Part shown: piece by piece, positions 35,691 through 48,296 of the stretch
Position numbering within the stretch: position 1 is the stretch's first letter
Layout of the letters: each line of letters opens with the position of its first letter
DNA from: Quillaja saponaria
Lineage: Eukaryota; Streptophyta; Magnoliopsida; Fabales; Quillajaceae
Direction: 5' to 3'
Assembly (NCBI GenBank): GCA_029379385.1
Contig: CM055614.1
Location: 15,257,528-15,321,527, forward strand
Length of the DNA: 64,000 bases
Program-made: the position numbers and the translations under genes
Notes under the pieces: generated by a model
What the model was told of the DNA's origin: nothing
Database searches by the model: none
Seen by the model: only the letters and a program-made list of their open reading frames with translations

Positions 35691-37107
35691 GGTTAAAATT
35701 GTTGACTAGGAACTCTACTTGATTAAAGTATAAGATATTGTTTTGATTTATAATGATTTTGGTGATTGTAATTATTACTCGAGGTATTTAGAACCAATAA
35801 TTATATGTTATTAGTATGTAGTTGAATGTGTTGATATTCTATTTATTTGGTTCAAAGCTATTGAAGTTATGTTTGTTCCAGATTTTAGTCTTCATATTTA
35901 TACGACAATTGTAAAACATTCTGGTTTATGATGGAGAACCAGTTTAGTTCTTTATGTTTGGTTGATTGGCAAATGATAAGTAAGTTGATCAGTAAGATGA
36001 TAAAACCGACTCCGATTTGGATATTACAAATAAACTTCGTGAGAATATAGAAAAGCATGTGTTTGTGAAACTAAAACCCTTTCGAAACTCATACATCCAC
36101 CCTATGTATTGATAACCTCTTTTCCAATTGTGTTGTCTTAGATTTTTTGTTTTAGATTCATTGGCGTTATTTATATAATTATAATGTTTTGGTTGAATGT
36201 ATATTAGTACGAAAACTATTATTGAATTGAATGAACAAGATGGATCCACAAGATAAGTAATTTCAAAGTTTATAATGAAAAAGTTTGATGACATACCTTT
36301 TCACGTCATACAATTTCTTAGGCATAATCTGAAGAAACTTTGAAGTCCCTATGTAGTTGATGATGATAATAAACCCTCTTATAATGATATTGTACTCATT
36401 TTTTTTTATTTTTTTTTAATTATTATTTATTTTATTTTTTTAAAATGGATGTTGAGATGGATAAACCTGAAAGGTAGAAAGAAAATTGTGTAGAGAAGCA
36501 ATTAAGTGACAAAAGTAGGTCCGAAATTGATGAATCAGTCTTTTTTAACAAGAATAATTATTTCCTGTTACTTCCTATTGACACAAGATAATTATATGTA
36601 TAAATTATGTAGTGTTATAATATATTAACAATCTCCATCAACACATTTGATACCTTATTTGACTTCTCAGTTTACAGTACAAATTATAAGATTAGGTAGG
36701 AATAATTTTGGAAAATTGTTTGTACTCCTGCAAATTCTTGAATTTAAATATCTATTTTACTTATCTGGATAATTATATGACCAAACACCACAAGTACAAA
36801 TTTTACCACTAATTTACATCATCCAAACAAAAACCACAACTTAAATAATTCCCCATACCCTTTAATAAATAAAGGATAAAGGAAATACTCCTCAGTAAAG
36901 CAATTCGTTGTGTCACTAGTACAAAAAAATTATTAGGACTTAATTTACACCCGTATGACATTTCCACTAACTTGTGGGGCAACAGCACTTTTCCCTATTC
37001 AATCGATCCGATGTAATACAAGGTGAGACATTTTGGCAAAAAAAATTAGGAAAAATAATAAGCAAAAGAAAAACCTAGCTGTAACCACTCATTTTGATGG
37101 TACAGAT
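35691..37107. other. Intergenic region downstream of the CHR19-like gene
   Basis: No family is recognised. A 101-codon minus-strand ORF at 35989-36294 shows nothing familiar, and a T-rich tract lies at 36395-36440. The last 100-150 bp before 37107 are expected to hold the 3' UTR of the gene, but no clear polyadenylation signal was identified. Confidence 0.4.
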
Positions 37108-40100
37108 CTAGCCCATTAAAATTGCAGATAATATCTCTCCCATGGTCTTCTCAGGAGCATCACCTTCATTATCCATTTCCATGCCAGACTCCAGAACAGC
37201 AGCATCCAGTACTAGCTTCCGTTTTGCAATCTCATATACATTCTCATCAACTGTACCTTGAGTAACTAGCCTGCAATGAACATCAGAGAGAACCAGAGAG
37301 CAAAACCATCAACTGTGTATTTCATATATTCAAATTGGTTGTATTAAATGAATGGGTTTGTTTCCCTTTTTCTGATTTCACTTATTTTTTCTAGTTCTTA
37401 ATTTTTATTTTTATTTTATGGATTGTTTTGGTTTATATATTCAGAATCAAATGGAAAGGAAATAGTGAAGACAAGGAAGAGGACCGGTATATGGTCACAG
37501 GCTTAGTTTGACCAATGCGATGACAACGATCTTCTGCCTGCCGATCAATCTGGGGATTGAAATCCATGTCATGAATCACAACAGTATCAGCTCCAGTTAA
37601 GTTCAACCCTTGTCCTCCAGCTCTCGTGGAAAGCAAGCATGCAAATATTGAAGCATCATTATTGAATGTGTCTACTATTGACTGCCTCTCCGTTACCTGA
37701 GTACTGGCAGTAAAAGAGCCAGTTTCAAATAGAGAAGGAAAAGCTTCACCCAGCGTACAGTTTTTCTTCAAAGGAGGTCGAGCTCCAGCATAATGCAATT
37801 CATATATAAAAAGTTTACTGAACTCATAGTACATGGAAAAGTGTGCAACTGGTTGCATTTAACATGCTAAAAATACTAACAAAGGCACACAACAGGTTGC
37901 ATACCACATGTTAAAAAACCCTAACTATATGTCTTGTTGCCACCTTGCTCCAAATAAGATACATCAGAGACTCTACAGTTCAAGAGAGAACATAACTCCA
38001 AGATAAATAAACCCCAACAAAGTTGTTTCAATTTAAATGAATGTCTACGAAGGAGTGGGTAATGTTTTGTGTTGCATATACTAGGATAACACAAAACTAG
38101 GAAAACACTACTTCATAAAACCATAAACGCCTAACAAACTGGCAGTGTCCCTATCATTACATCATGGCACCCACTCCACTATGCCAGTTCAGTTTCAAAG
38201 GAGATCCACAGTTTCCATCTTTAACGGAAATAGATTATAAAGTGAGAGGTATATGTGAATTATGTACTAAAAAAAACTGGATATATTTTACATACCAATT
38301 AAAGTAAAATCTAATAAAAAATGTGAAAAGGAGTAGATGATTCATGCTTTAGTATACAACCGAGGGAAATGCTTAAGAAGAATACGACATGCAACTGTGA
38401 ATTAGAGTTGAAAGAAATTCATAAAAAAGGAGAACAAAGGAGAACTAAACAAGTGGTTTCAATTTTCATAGCTACAAAAAATTAAATACAAGATTGCAAT
38501 ACTCGGGATGATTCTACAGCACAGCCAAATAAAAAGAAATGCAAAGTTTGACGAGAAAATGAAACAAAAAATGGAAAAAGTTTAACTTGATGAGAAATTT
38601 GTCATCTTAGAAGCATTAAGAAATAGAAACTTAATTTTAAGGTTATAAGTGACATAATTAATTTAAGCACGGAAACAAAGAATATTAAAATACTTTGTTT
38701 AATGCATAAGGGTGTAAAAAATAATAATAAATAAATAAATAAAATAGGCCAGATGTAATCTGCACATTTTCTGTTTAGAGCCTCTACTTTAGACTACTTG
38801 GACATGCCAATATACTGGATTTTTATCACTTGCTGCTCAATTCAATCATACAATTTTAGATTTCAGCTATCAAACAAGTTTGACAGACTAGGTTGCTAGT
38901 ATTTGACTTCTTACCTATTAAAGTGAAGTATCATCTTATGTTGAAGGTCAGTGAACATTTATGCAGAAAGCCTACTTGTTGGATATCCGACACCACTTCT
39001 TTGGGCATGAAGTCTGAAAAACAAAAACAAGTTATCACCTTCTCCTTTGTCTTCTAAGCCAAATGGACTGCCTAAGCTCCCTCAACCTCCATATCCTCAT
39101 ATTTGTGTCTTTAAAACCCTATATATTAGGCAATCAGGTATCATCCAGAACCACAAAATCTACAGCTTTTTATTTCTCTTGCACTCTATTCCCAGTGGCA
39201 TAAGGTGATAAAGAGTAAGTTTGGTCCGCAACAAAATGGTTGGGATGCTAGAGCTTCCAGGTATATTTTGCATGCAAGTCCTTGAAAGTTCATTTCCAAT
39301 GGTTCCCCCCTCACTTTTTACTTTGTTTCTTAAATTTAAAGTTAATTATGATATTCATATTCTTTTTTTTGGCAAGAATAATTTTTTTTTTTTTTTTCTT
39401 CATCCCAAAGCAAAACAGGAAACGGCAAATAGAATAAGGCAAGCTTATAACAAAATGGCTTGCCAGTCACGCTGCATATCAACTAGAGCAACATCCCTAA
39501 CAGCTCCTGTAGTAGAATGCCAAAGAGAAGCTAGGAAAACAATCTTATCACAAAGAAGGTAAAAAAGGGATATAGGGATACAGAAAAATCCTCGCATGAC
39601 ATTCTAACTACACGCTCCAATTCAATGCCAGTAGTTAAACTCATGAGCACATTTTCCTTAATTACTCAGTGGCTTTCTCTTGTGTGTGTACTCTTAACAT
39701 TTATTTTTTCATGTTTCTAGTGCTTGCCAGGGCTCTATATAATTTGTTGTAATGCAGCTTAGAGATTTAGAAAGGAATAAAGAAACTAAGAATCTTTGTC
39801 ATTATGCTTTCTTTGCAATGATTCGGGGAATTTGGATAGATATTAGCAAAGGTTCTTTCAGGAACCTATCTTCAAGTACATCCTATTTGGGATATGATTG
39901 TCTTTTGAGCTTCTCTTTGGTTTTCAGCCACAGTGGTTTTGAGGGAACCACCTTGTAAGAACTAAGATATGCAGCGTAAATAGAGTGTGCTTTTATTTTA
40001 TCTAGCATCTTGTTTGTTCCTTTTATACTTTTTACGAGGAAATCTTGTCCTCCCCCTTTGTACCTTTATTTTTCTCTTAATACTTCTTTTCTCATAAAAA

Positions 40101-43100
40101 AAATAAAAATATTCCCAAAGGCTGGAATAATATTGTGAAATCTTTAAGTTCTTGCTTTTTTGAACATCTTAAGGTTCAGAACTAGGAAATAGCATTGAAT
40201 CCCATATAATTAAAAATAAATAAAAATAAAGTGACACAAAAGTATATCGTGATTCAGCCATAAGTCCTAGCCCTGGAGAGAGATTGATAATGATTTTCTG
40301 TTTGTTGAAATACTTAGCCACTCACTTTGTACAACTATGGAACTCTAGTCTCTAGAACCAACTAAATCAATCAAAATGCCATAAAATAAACACATTTATC
40401 TTGGCAACAAGACCAAATTCTAATTGTTAAAAGATACCGGTACCTTCCATCAAGTCGTCTATAGGTTACCCCAATCACATCCAAAGTCCACTCCAGGATA
40501 TCAAGCATTGATGTCCACTGGCTAAAGATTAACACTCGATGCCCAGCTTGCTTTAGCGAAGGTAGAAGTTCTGCTAAAGCCTATGTAATTACGGCAGAAA
40601 ATCAATCTCAATGTACCATGTATTACATATGCAAGCAATGTCCACTTGAATTGTTGATTAGGACTTATTTAATAGAAAGAGAATGCAAAGACACATATAT
40701 CATACCTGGCATTTTGCTGATCGCATAACTTGTTTATCTGGAAGGATTCCCTTTCTATCAGTGACAACATAATGAAGTAAGAGCTGCAAAGTGATAAAAA
40801 TATATATATATATTATGTTAGTAAGAACTTCAGATAGAGTTCATTTATTAAGGTGAGCGTATCATAGTCTAGTTCAAGTTCATTTATTAGCTAAGCAAGT
40901 AATTTAAAAAATTCTAGAGCCCATTTATTAAGGTGAATGTATCAGAGTCTTGTTCAAATTCATGTATTAGCTTAAGGTTCATGCATTCAAAGCTTATGTA
41001 CTAGTATTAAAAGCTACGTGTCTAGAGGAGTCCTACATAAGAAGTTTTTGGAGTCTTTGAGAACCACCGGACATAATGTTCTCCAGAAGTTTAATATGAC
41101 CAGATCAGAGCTTAAACCAGAAATCGTTCTTCCTCTTCCCAAAACAATCCCATTACGCTTCTGCTGTTTTCTAGTACTGCTATATACCTATTAAAGAACA
41201 ACGCAAGCAACCTTCACTACATTCAGAAAGTTGCAAGAAAAATCAATTTTCCTAGAATCTAATGAGTAAAAAGGCAAAGATGCTTGGGAGATTATGCACA
41301 AGGAATTTCAAGGTTCTGAAAATGTTGTTTCTGTACAACTTCAAACCTTGTGAAGAGACTTTGATAACTTGATAATGGAAGATTTTCACAAGAGTGACCG
41401 AAATAGTAAATCATATTATGAATTATGGTGTTATAATTTAAGACCAGAAAATTGTTGACAAGATCTTCAGAAGTCTAGAGTCAAAAATTTGAGTATGTTG
41501 TTGCGGCCATAGAATAATCTAAAGACCTGTCACAAGTTCACATATGTGAACTAATAGGTTCTCTTGAAGTCCAAGAGAAGTGGATAAGCAGATTTTCAGA
41601 AAAACCAATAGAACAAGCTTTTCAAGCAAGAATGAATTTTTCAGAAAAGAGGGATACAGAGAAGAAAAAGGATTATGATCAGCCATGAAATTTCAGATCA
41701 CCGAGGGGAGGTAGATCAAATGCAACCAAAACAACAACAGAACCACCATTGATGCAATATTTGCAATAATTATCCAGCTGAATACAAAATAGAAAAGCAT
41801 TTTGCCTAAATTTTAAATCCAAGGGATTTTTTTTTCATATTCTCTCTTCTGAAAAGATGAAAATGTGTGCTTTAGAATCTTTAGCACAAATCCATATATG
41901 CAGAATAGATCAAGGGAATGGAACCATATCCTCTAATTTCCATATAAAGGAAACGATGACTATTAATACCCTATTTGGTAGTAGAGTTATTTTCCTTTAA
42001 ATATCTGTTTGGCATACTAAGGGTTAACCTCCCTAAATCGTATCCTAGCAGGACTTCATCACTGTTAAATAAAATAGAATAAGGAAAGGATTGTGGCCTC
42101 GATTGATATCGCAAAGCCTACACCCATAAACTTTATTTATAGTAAATAATAAAACATAGACTTCCACATCTAAACAATGTGGGACTACACAATATAATAA
42201 TATTATATTCCTAATACTCCCCCTCAAGATGGAGCATATAATGCTCAATCTTGTACAAATAAAACTCAATTACCAATCTCAACACTCTCCTTTACTTACA
42301 ACAATCTAGGTGAAGCTTCAATCCGTTTGATGAACATACTGGTACCCATGAATAGTACTCTTGTTGGCTGGAAAGAGACAGCCAGGATTTTCCAGAAAAA
42401 TAAAAAGAGCACCGTTGGAAAAACACACAACGGGATTTTCTAGAAAAATAAAAAGAGCACCTGCTGGAAAGAGACACAACGGAAAGTTCATGAAGGTACT
42501 GTTGAACTGTCAAACTCTTTGAGCCGTCAAACCCTAAATAGGCTTGAAAAGAAAAGGTGAGTGAGCCGTCTTTTAGATGAAATAGATAATTAGGTATAGA
42601 AAAGAAATAAGGAGGCTTGAATGGAAGAAATAACGAGGCTTGAATAGAAGAAATAACTAGGCTTAATGATAGCTGGCGGCAAAGCCCCTTTTTTTTTCTT
42701 CTTTTTCTTCATGTGATGGCCAGATAAAAGAAAGAGAAGATTAAGGGTTCCTTTCAAAATCGGGCCAAGATCAGGCTTGGGTTTCAAACCCGCTCTGATA
42801 CCATGTTAAATAAAATAGAATAAGGAAAGGATTGTGGCCTTGATTGATATCTCAAAACCTACACCCATAAGCTTTATTTATAGTAAATAATAAAACATAG
42901 ACTTCCACATCTAAACAATGTAGGACTACACAATATAATAATATTATATTCCTAATAATCACATAAATAGAGATTTTTGCATGATGAGGTAGTGCTATTT
43001 GTGCACAAAAAAAAAAAAAAATTGATGAAACTGTAGACCATTTGTTTGTCCACTATCCGATAGCTAGAATCTTGTGGGAGTTGGTGTTTGGCCTCTTTTG

Positions 43101-46100
43101 GGGTTTTGCCCAATACCGTTATGGATCTTTTCCTTAAGCATATGAGGGGAAGTAGAAAAGTAGTAGGCTTAGGCTAGCTTGGCGCAGTGCTCATCTTTGT
43201 TTGATGTGGGTGATAACTGATAAGAGGAACAATTGTACCTTTATTCAAAGGCACAAGTTTAATTATCCAGAGAGAAATGGGGAAGGAGGGAGCGGGGAGA
43301 AGCATTTATACTCAACTCTAGAATATAAGATTTACCCGGTGAATAGAGAAGTCATTGTAGCTCTTAAGTTCCTCAATAACTCTGTCCAGTGTACATTCAA
43401 AGCCAAAAGCGCCTATTGGATGTAATTTCTTAGCAAAGCGAAGAACATCCTCATCACTGTAGATTCGCCTCACCAACAAGGGATGGTTTGCAATCTGGAA
43501 TAAGCATACGGAAACAAATAACAGCTGTGTTCATATACATGCAATAAAAAAAAATCAGAGCAAAACCAATAGATTTAGAAATGAAATACATAGAGAACCA
43601 AGAACCTTGCGGAATTGAACAAAATAGTTGTTTATCTGACGCCTGGGAATAACTTCAGGAACGCTATTTGTGTTCGGCTCTGAAAATTTTGCAATTCTAG
43701 CTCGCGAAGCTGCACGATACCCCTCAATCGCTTCTCTATAAGCATCCTCCTGTTGTTTTTCCATTATAACATGCTCAACCTGCAGTAACACATCTTAGCA
43801 AACAAAAGAAAATAGCATGTAAAAAAGAAAAGGAAACTCACAGACCCAACTATTTAATGAAATAAGCACTAAAGCCAAAATCTATTACGCAAAGTAAACA
43901 GCAACCTACCCTCTGTATTTTTGGAACAAGTTGCTGCATCACATCAGATTTCAGCCGACGCAAAATAAATGGCCCCAGAATAGACTTCATACGCCCAACT
44001 AAATCTCTATCTTCTGCATTTAGTAATTTCTTCAGGTCAACATCTTCAGTAGCGAAAAGATCAGGCATCATAAACTCCAACAATGACCATAATTCCTGCA
44101 ACAAAATATGTAAGTCAACCACAATGGCAACATATGAAAAGAAATCGATATATTACAACTCCCGATCCTTTTTTGTTTTTCTTTATAGACAAAATCTGAT
44201 CCTATTTTGTTTCCCAACTGAAAAATGTAAGAAGCAACAGTAGTGACATAAAAGAGAACTGGAAGAACGAAAGGCATCCCTGCTTCCTCATCCACAGTAA
44301 CCTGTATTATATCATATATTGCCCACTGGTCATAATTTACGACAGTAATAATTAACAAAACTTTTATTAAAACTATTCTAATGATAGGAAAATATACAAG
44401 AACCAGTATAAGTCCTTGGTCCAAATGTTTTCAAAGGAAATATAATACTGCAACGTCTCCATATTCTTCACATTAGAATTGACAGCTATTTTCATCAACC
44501 TGATGGTTTTGAAGATATCTAGTTGCTGTCCAAGGACAAAGTAGTGGAGAAACATTTTTGTTAAGTCAAGGGAAGTGCCAGTTGATGGTTTTAGAAGTAT
44601 CTAGTCACAGTTCTTGGGCCAAAATATTTTCAAAGGAAAACAATATTGTAACCTCTCATGTTAAAAAAACAAACAAATAAATAAAACATCTCCATTTTAT
44701 CTCATAAATCTCTTCCAATTAGAATTAACAGCTATTTTCATCAACTTGATGGTTTTGGAAGTATCTAGTCACAGTCCAAGCAAAAAATGCTGCAAGAGAC
44801 ATTTTGCTTTAAGTCCCGGAAGCACCAATTGAAATTTAATCTGGGGTTATTTGACAGGAAAGAGAAGCGAGTTGAAACAGAGAAGAAGAGAGAATTGCAC
44901 AAATGGTGTAATCTTCTATAACATTCACCACTACTATACCCACATAATTATACATAACCTAATAACACCCTCAAAATAATAAAATGCCTAAATCCAATAC
45001 TGCCCCTTGTACCACTCTTTAAAAGCTGTTATAATCACCAGTCCAAGCCTCCAAATTTGTAAGTTTGAAGACAATTAAACTCCAGATTATTTATCCAACT
45101 ACATGGCTCATCTGCTACTCAATAACCTTTACTTTTTTAGACTATGATTTGAATCTTTTTGGCCAGACCATGGGAAATAAAATGAAAAAGCATAAAAAAT
45201 TTCCAAAAAGGTTAAATTTCATTAGATAAATAGATTAGCAGTAGGAAACACATAACTAGTTAATAAATAAGCCATCATGTGAAGCCTCACATTACAAATA
45301 AAATGTCAGATATAGCAGAGTTGCATATTGGAATGTGCCAAAAGATGTACTTAAGCATTTAGGAGGTCTTTGCTCCCTGTTAACTACTCATTTAATAGTA
45401 CATTTCAGAAATGAAATATGACAAGGAAAGATAAGAAAAAAAAACAAGAGCTACTTAAAATAACCCACTTATTTACACGATGAGACAATAAAACCTTGAT
45501 GTCAAGATAAAGCCTTACTGGATTAGAGAGACAGTAGCAAGAAATCTTGCTACAGAAATTGCTTACTAAGCAAAGTCTTCTATCAGACAAATTCTACTTT
45601 CATCCCAGAAGTTGGTTCGCTTACAGAGATGCCTTCCAGCATAAGTTAATTTCTTAAGTTGTTATAGAAGTACTTTATGAATATTGAAAATCAACGATCT
45701 TAAATCTTTTTCATGCCACAACGTTACCATTCCAAAGAGAAGTAATAAAACTAATCATTCCACTGATGCATTCAACCTTCCATTTAGGAAGAACTGCCAA
45801 CAAATATTAAAGGAGCTCCTTTAAGATTTCAACAGAAAATCAACCGCAAACACAAGTCATACATGTAGGTCATTCTGAAGTGGTGTTCCTGTCAGCATCA
45901 AACGCTGATTCGCATTTCGTGCAACAGACATCAAATTTTTCCACCGGTAGCTGTTTTTATCCTTCAAAGCATGAGCCTCGTCCATCAGCACACAGCTCCA
46001 CCGCCAGCGCTTCAGAATTTTACGGTCATCTTTCTGCTGTGTGCTGGAGAATTCGATAAGAAAATTAAATCTTAAAGAAACAGTAATTGGAGGGCCAAGA

Positions 46101-48296
46101 TCTGGCATAACACTGTTAAACAAACCTGTGACGTTCAAAGAGTGAATAACACACAAGAAAAACATTAAATGGAGGGGGCAATCCAGCTTTTGAAAGGGAG
46201 CTCAACTTCTTCGAATATGCCATGCGTCTAGTTCCATGATACTGGAGAACCGAAAATGATGGACACCACCTATTAAGTTCTCTTTCCCAGTTTTCCAAAA
46301 CAGACGCAGGACATACTATAAGATGTGGACCAGGATCTTTGTTCAAGTGTTTCAACAACGTCAAATATGTAATAGCCTGTTGGAGAAGAACACTATTTTA
46401 TTCAAAGAAATCAAAGTTTAAAGTCGCAAACATATCAAGACAAAAGCAAACTAAATGGATTCTATATACCTGAATCGTCTTGCCAAGACCCATTTCATCT
46501 GCTAATATAGCTGTATAAGACATGCAGTTATTATGTCATCATTTGTCAATCAATCTAATCTCCCAGGTACCAACATTAACATATATCAAAACTTCACATA
46601 AGCCTTGAAATTTTACTTTTCCTTTTCAATAAACAAACATTTGACATTAAACTGTCACACATGATTCTTATGACATTGAAGTAGAGAAGCATAAAGTCAT
46701 CTTGGCACTTTTGGACAAGCACAAACTCAACTTGCAAACATAACATTGGAAGGACACCATCTTTCAATAAATTATGCATGATCAAAACGATGACATAAAA
46801 GAAGATTCAAGAAATTTAAAAATAAAAGGCTATCCAGTTAACAATATCCAGTATAGTCCGATGGTGTTTGTTGACATAAAGAAAGGACCTACCTCTCAAT
46901 AGTCCAAATAAAAAGCGATAAACTTTCTGTTGTTTTTTTGGAAGACACACAAATTTTTCAGAATGATAGTATAGCATGTGTCTTGATATCAAAGTCAAAT
47001 TATAATCGTGAAAACTTAAAACAAAGGAATAGGAGTACCTCCCCCAATACCCTTTCGATACAAAAGAAGCAGAAAGTTGACGCCTACTAGCTGATATGGC
47101 TTGAGAACAGGCTCAAAATCTGTATCCTCTGACCCACATGCCTCATTAATATCATCCTATAATGGTCAAATCACAAACCAAGGAGTCACCAATCCCATTT
47201 GAAGTAACATAAAACATATGGTAACTGGAACAGCAAAAAACATTTAATTTAGAACTGCATGCTCCATTGGATGCTAAGTTACTCATTTAGATATGCATGA
47301 TAAATCTGCAATACTTTCCTGAACAAATTTCCCAACTTTGTAAACCATCACGACATAAAATACAACCCTAAACATTTTACTCTAATCTCTCATCAAGATT
47401 CACTAACATGGTAGTTTTTGTATGTTACATTAACGCAATCCATGTAACCAGTGTTACCAGATACAGAAAGGTGAATGTTATTCATCAATCTGACATTATT
47501 TACAAGAAAAGGTATATACCTTGTGTTAATGGCAACAAAACCACTTAAATAACATCCAACTTAAGAACTTATATTTCTAAGATATCTATTATGCAATAAA
47601 CTTGATAGACATTTTAGTTTAATCAAAGGTATAACTAGCACCAACTAAAGCTAAAAACGATGTGTAAGATGACAATATATTAAAGACAGTCTAAATTATT
47701 GACTTCATAAAATAAATAAATCAAAATGAAACTAAAATATCTCCAAGCACCTGGGTTACAATTCTCACTGAAGAAGTTTCCACCTCAGAATACCGGTTGC
47801 AGACTGTCCCCGAAGACCCATACAGCTCTCTCTTCAACTCTGTCGATATTTTAGCACACTTCTGCAAAGCCTTGCCCACGACATCATCTTCATCCATCAC
47901 CTCCTCATTCTCATTCTCTTCCCAATCCCCTTCGTCTTCAGTCGACCTAATTTCATACACTTCAGCATGATCTCTATCGCTCTCCTCCTCATCATCAACA
48001 ACAAACCGACGCCCACGATTCACCACTGTGCTAGGCCTATCACCCTCCAGCTCCACATCTTCATCCTCCAAACTTTCTTCCAGATTTTCCCGCGAATTTC
48101 CTACATTTCCGGTGATTTCAACGCAATCGTCGCTACTCTGTTCAGAATTATCAGACTTCTGAGACTGAAAAGCGAAGGACTCGATAGGAGGAGGAGGATG
48201 AGCGGGAGAAGCGTGTGCCTTCTTGAGGACCCGAGAGGGCTGGAAGGAGTGGTTATCCCATTCATCGTCGGATATTTCGTAGAATTCACGCTTCAT
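37108..48296 (-). CDS. CHR19: SNF2-family chromatin remodeller, CHR19/ETL1-like, 12 coding exons, 750 aa
   Basis: ATP-dependent nucleosome remodeller of the SMARCAD1/Fun30/ETL1 group, acting in the nucleus. Coding exons (minus): 48296-47751, 47156-47039, 46510-46470, 46376-46126, 46043-45863, 44095-43910, 43779-43606, 43494-43336, 40783-40706, 40580-40444, 37703-37485, 37270-37108. All introns are GT-AG and the 2,253 nt join without a stop. Residues 1-182 are an acidic disordered tail ([18 protein letters not shown]). Helicase motifs: I DEMGLGKT (226-233), II DEAH (340-343), [11 protein letters not shown] (369-376), [12 protein letters not shown] (649-659), [13 protein letters not shown] (679-689). 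The C-terminus reads [13 protein letters not shown]. The start is the ATG whose MKR context matches the plant family. The protein is nearly collinear with my recollection of Arabidopsis CHR19. Introns 5, 8 and 10 are long (1.8, 2.6 and 2.7 kb) and hold repeats. Confidence 0.95.
37704..40443 (-). other. Intron 10 of the CHR19-like gene (2.7 kb)
   Basis: GT donor at 40443-40442, AG acceptor at 37705-37704. It contains a LINE 3' fragment on the opposite strand (39750-40125) and poly-T/poly-A runs near 39376-39400. Nothing else is recognised. Confidence 0.85.
39750..40125 (+). pseudogene. LINE 3'-terminal fragment in intron 10
   Basis: The plus strand reads [19 protein letters not shown] and HSGFEGTTL, resembling the extreme C-terminus of plant L1 ORF2 (IWxERNxRIF...). 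It is followed by a pyrimidine-rich tail 'cctccccctttgtacctttatttttctcttaatacttcttttctcat' and A-rich text at 40097-40112, the usual 3' end of such elements. It is strongly 5'-truncated and lies antisense to the host gene. Confidence 0.5.
42063..42216 (-). repeat. TRIM 3' LTR (154 bp)
   Basis: The left direct repeat of the TRIM. It starts at the ATCAC duplication and abuts the polypurine tract on its right. Confidence 0.95.
42804..42957 (-). repeat. TRIM 5' LTR (154 bp)
   Basis: The right direct repeat of the TRIM, directly adjacent to the primer-binding site at 42803-42792. It is followed by the ATCAC duplication at 42958-42962. Confidence 0.95.
44096..45862 (-). other. Intron 5 of the CHR19-like gene (1.77 kb)
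   Basis: GT donor at 45862-45861, AG acceptor at 44097-44096. It contains an imperfect direct repeat (44475-44535 and 44721-44781, with a partial unit at 44582-44625), described separately. No transposon end is seen. Confidence 0.85.
44470..44790. repeat. Imperfect direct repeat in intron 5
   Basis: Two blocks about 246 bp apart share 'gacagctattttcatcaac' with few changes, then 'tgatggttttgaagatatctag' against 'tgatggttttggaagtatctag'. A third partial block at 44582 shares the second half. It looks like a local duplication. Confidence 0.8.

Larger units (their letters stand above)
42063..42957 (-). mobile_element. TRIM (terminal-repeat retrotransposon in miniature), 895 bp
   Basis: Two 154-bp direct repeats (42063-42216 and 42804-42957) differ at five positions by my count. 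On the minus strand the right copy is the 5' LTR, followed immediately by the initiator-tRNA-Met primer site TGGTATCAGAGC (42803-42792). The left copy is the 3' LTR, preceded by the polypurine tract TTGAGGGGGAG (about 42217-42227). A perfect 5-bp target duplication, ATCAC, flanks the whole (42058-42062 and 42958-42962). There is no coding capacity. The 590-bp interior holds repeated units with 'gagcacc' and 'gaaaaataaaaagagcacc' (42395-42480). LTR termini are TA...CA rather than TG...CA. Confidence 0.95.
40784..43335 (-). other. Intron 8 of the CHR19-like gene (2.55 kb)
   Basis: GT donor at 43335-43334, AG acceptor at 40785-40784. About 900 bp of it is the TRIM at 42063-42957. A short TA microsatellite lies at 40799-40812. 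The rest is AT-rich with no recognised element. Confidence 0.85.

Noticed and set aside
35989..36294. 101-codon minus-strand ORF downstream of CHR19
   Set aside because: No motif, hydrophobic pattern or family resemblance, in an AT-rich stretch where such ORFs arise by chance.
42780..42803. Possible tRNA fragment around the tRNA-complementary sequence
   Set aside because: Only the 12-nt primer-site complement and adjoining bases are present; it is the TRIM primer-binding site and no cloverleaf can be formed. No tRNA gene was found in the window.
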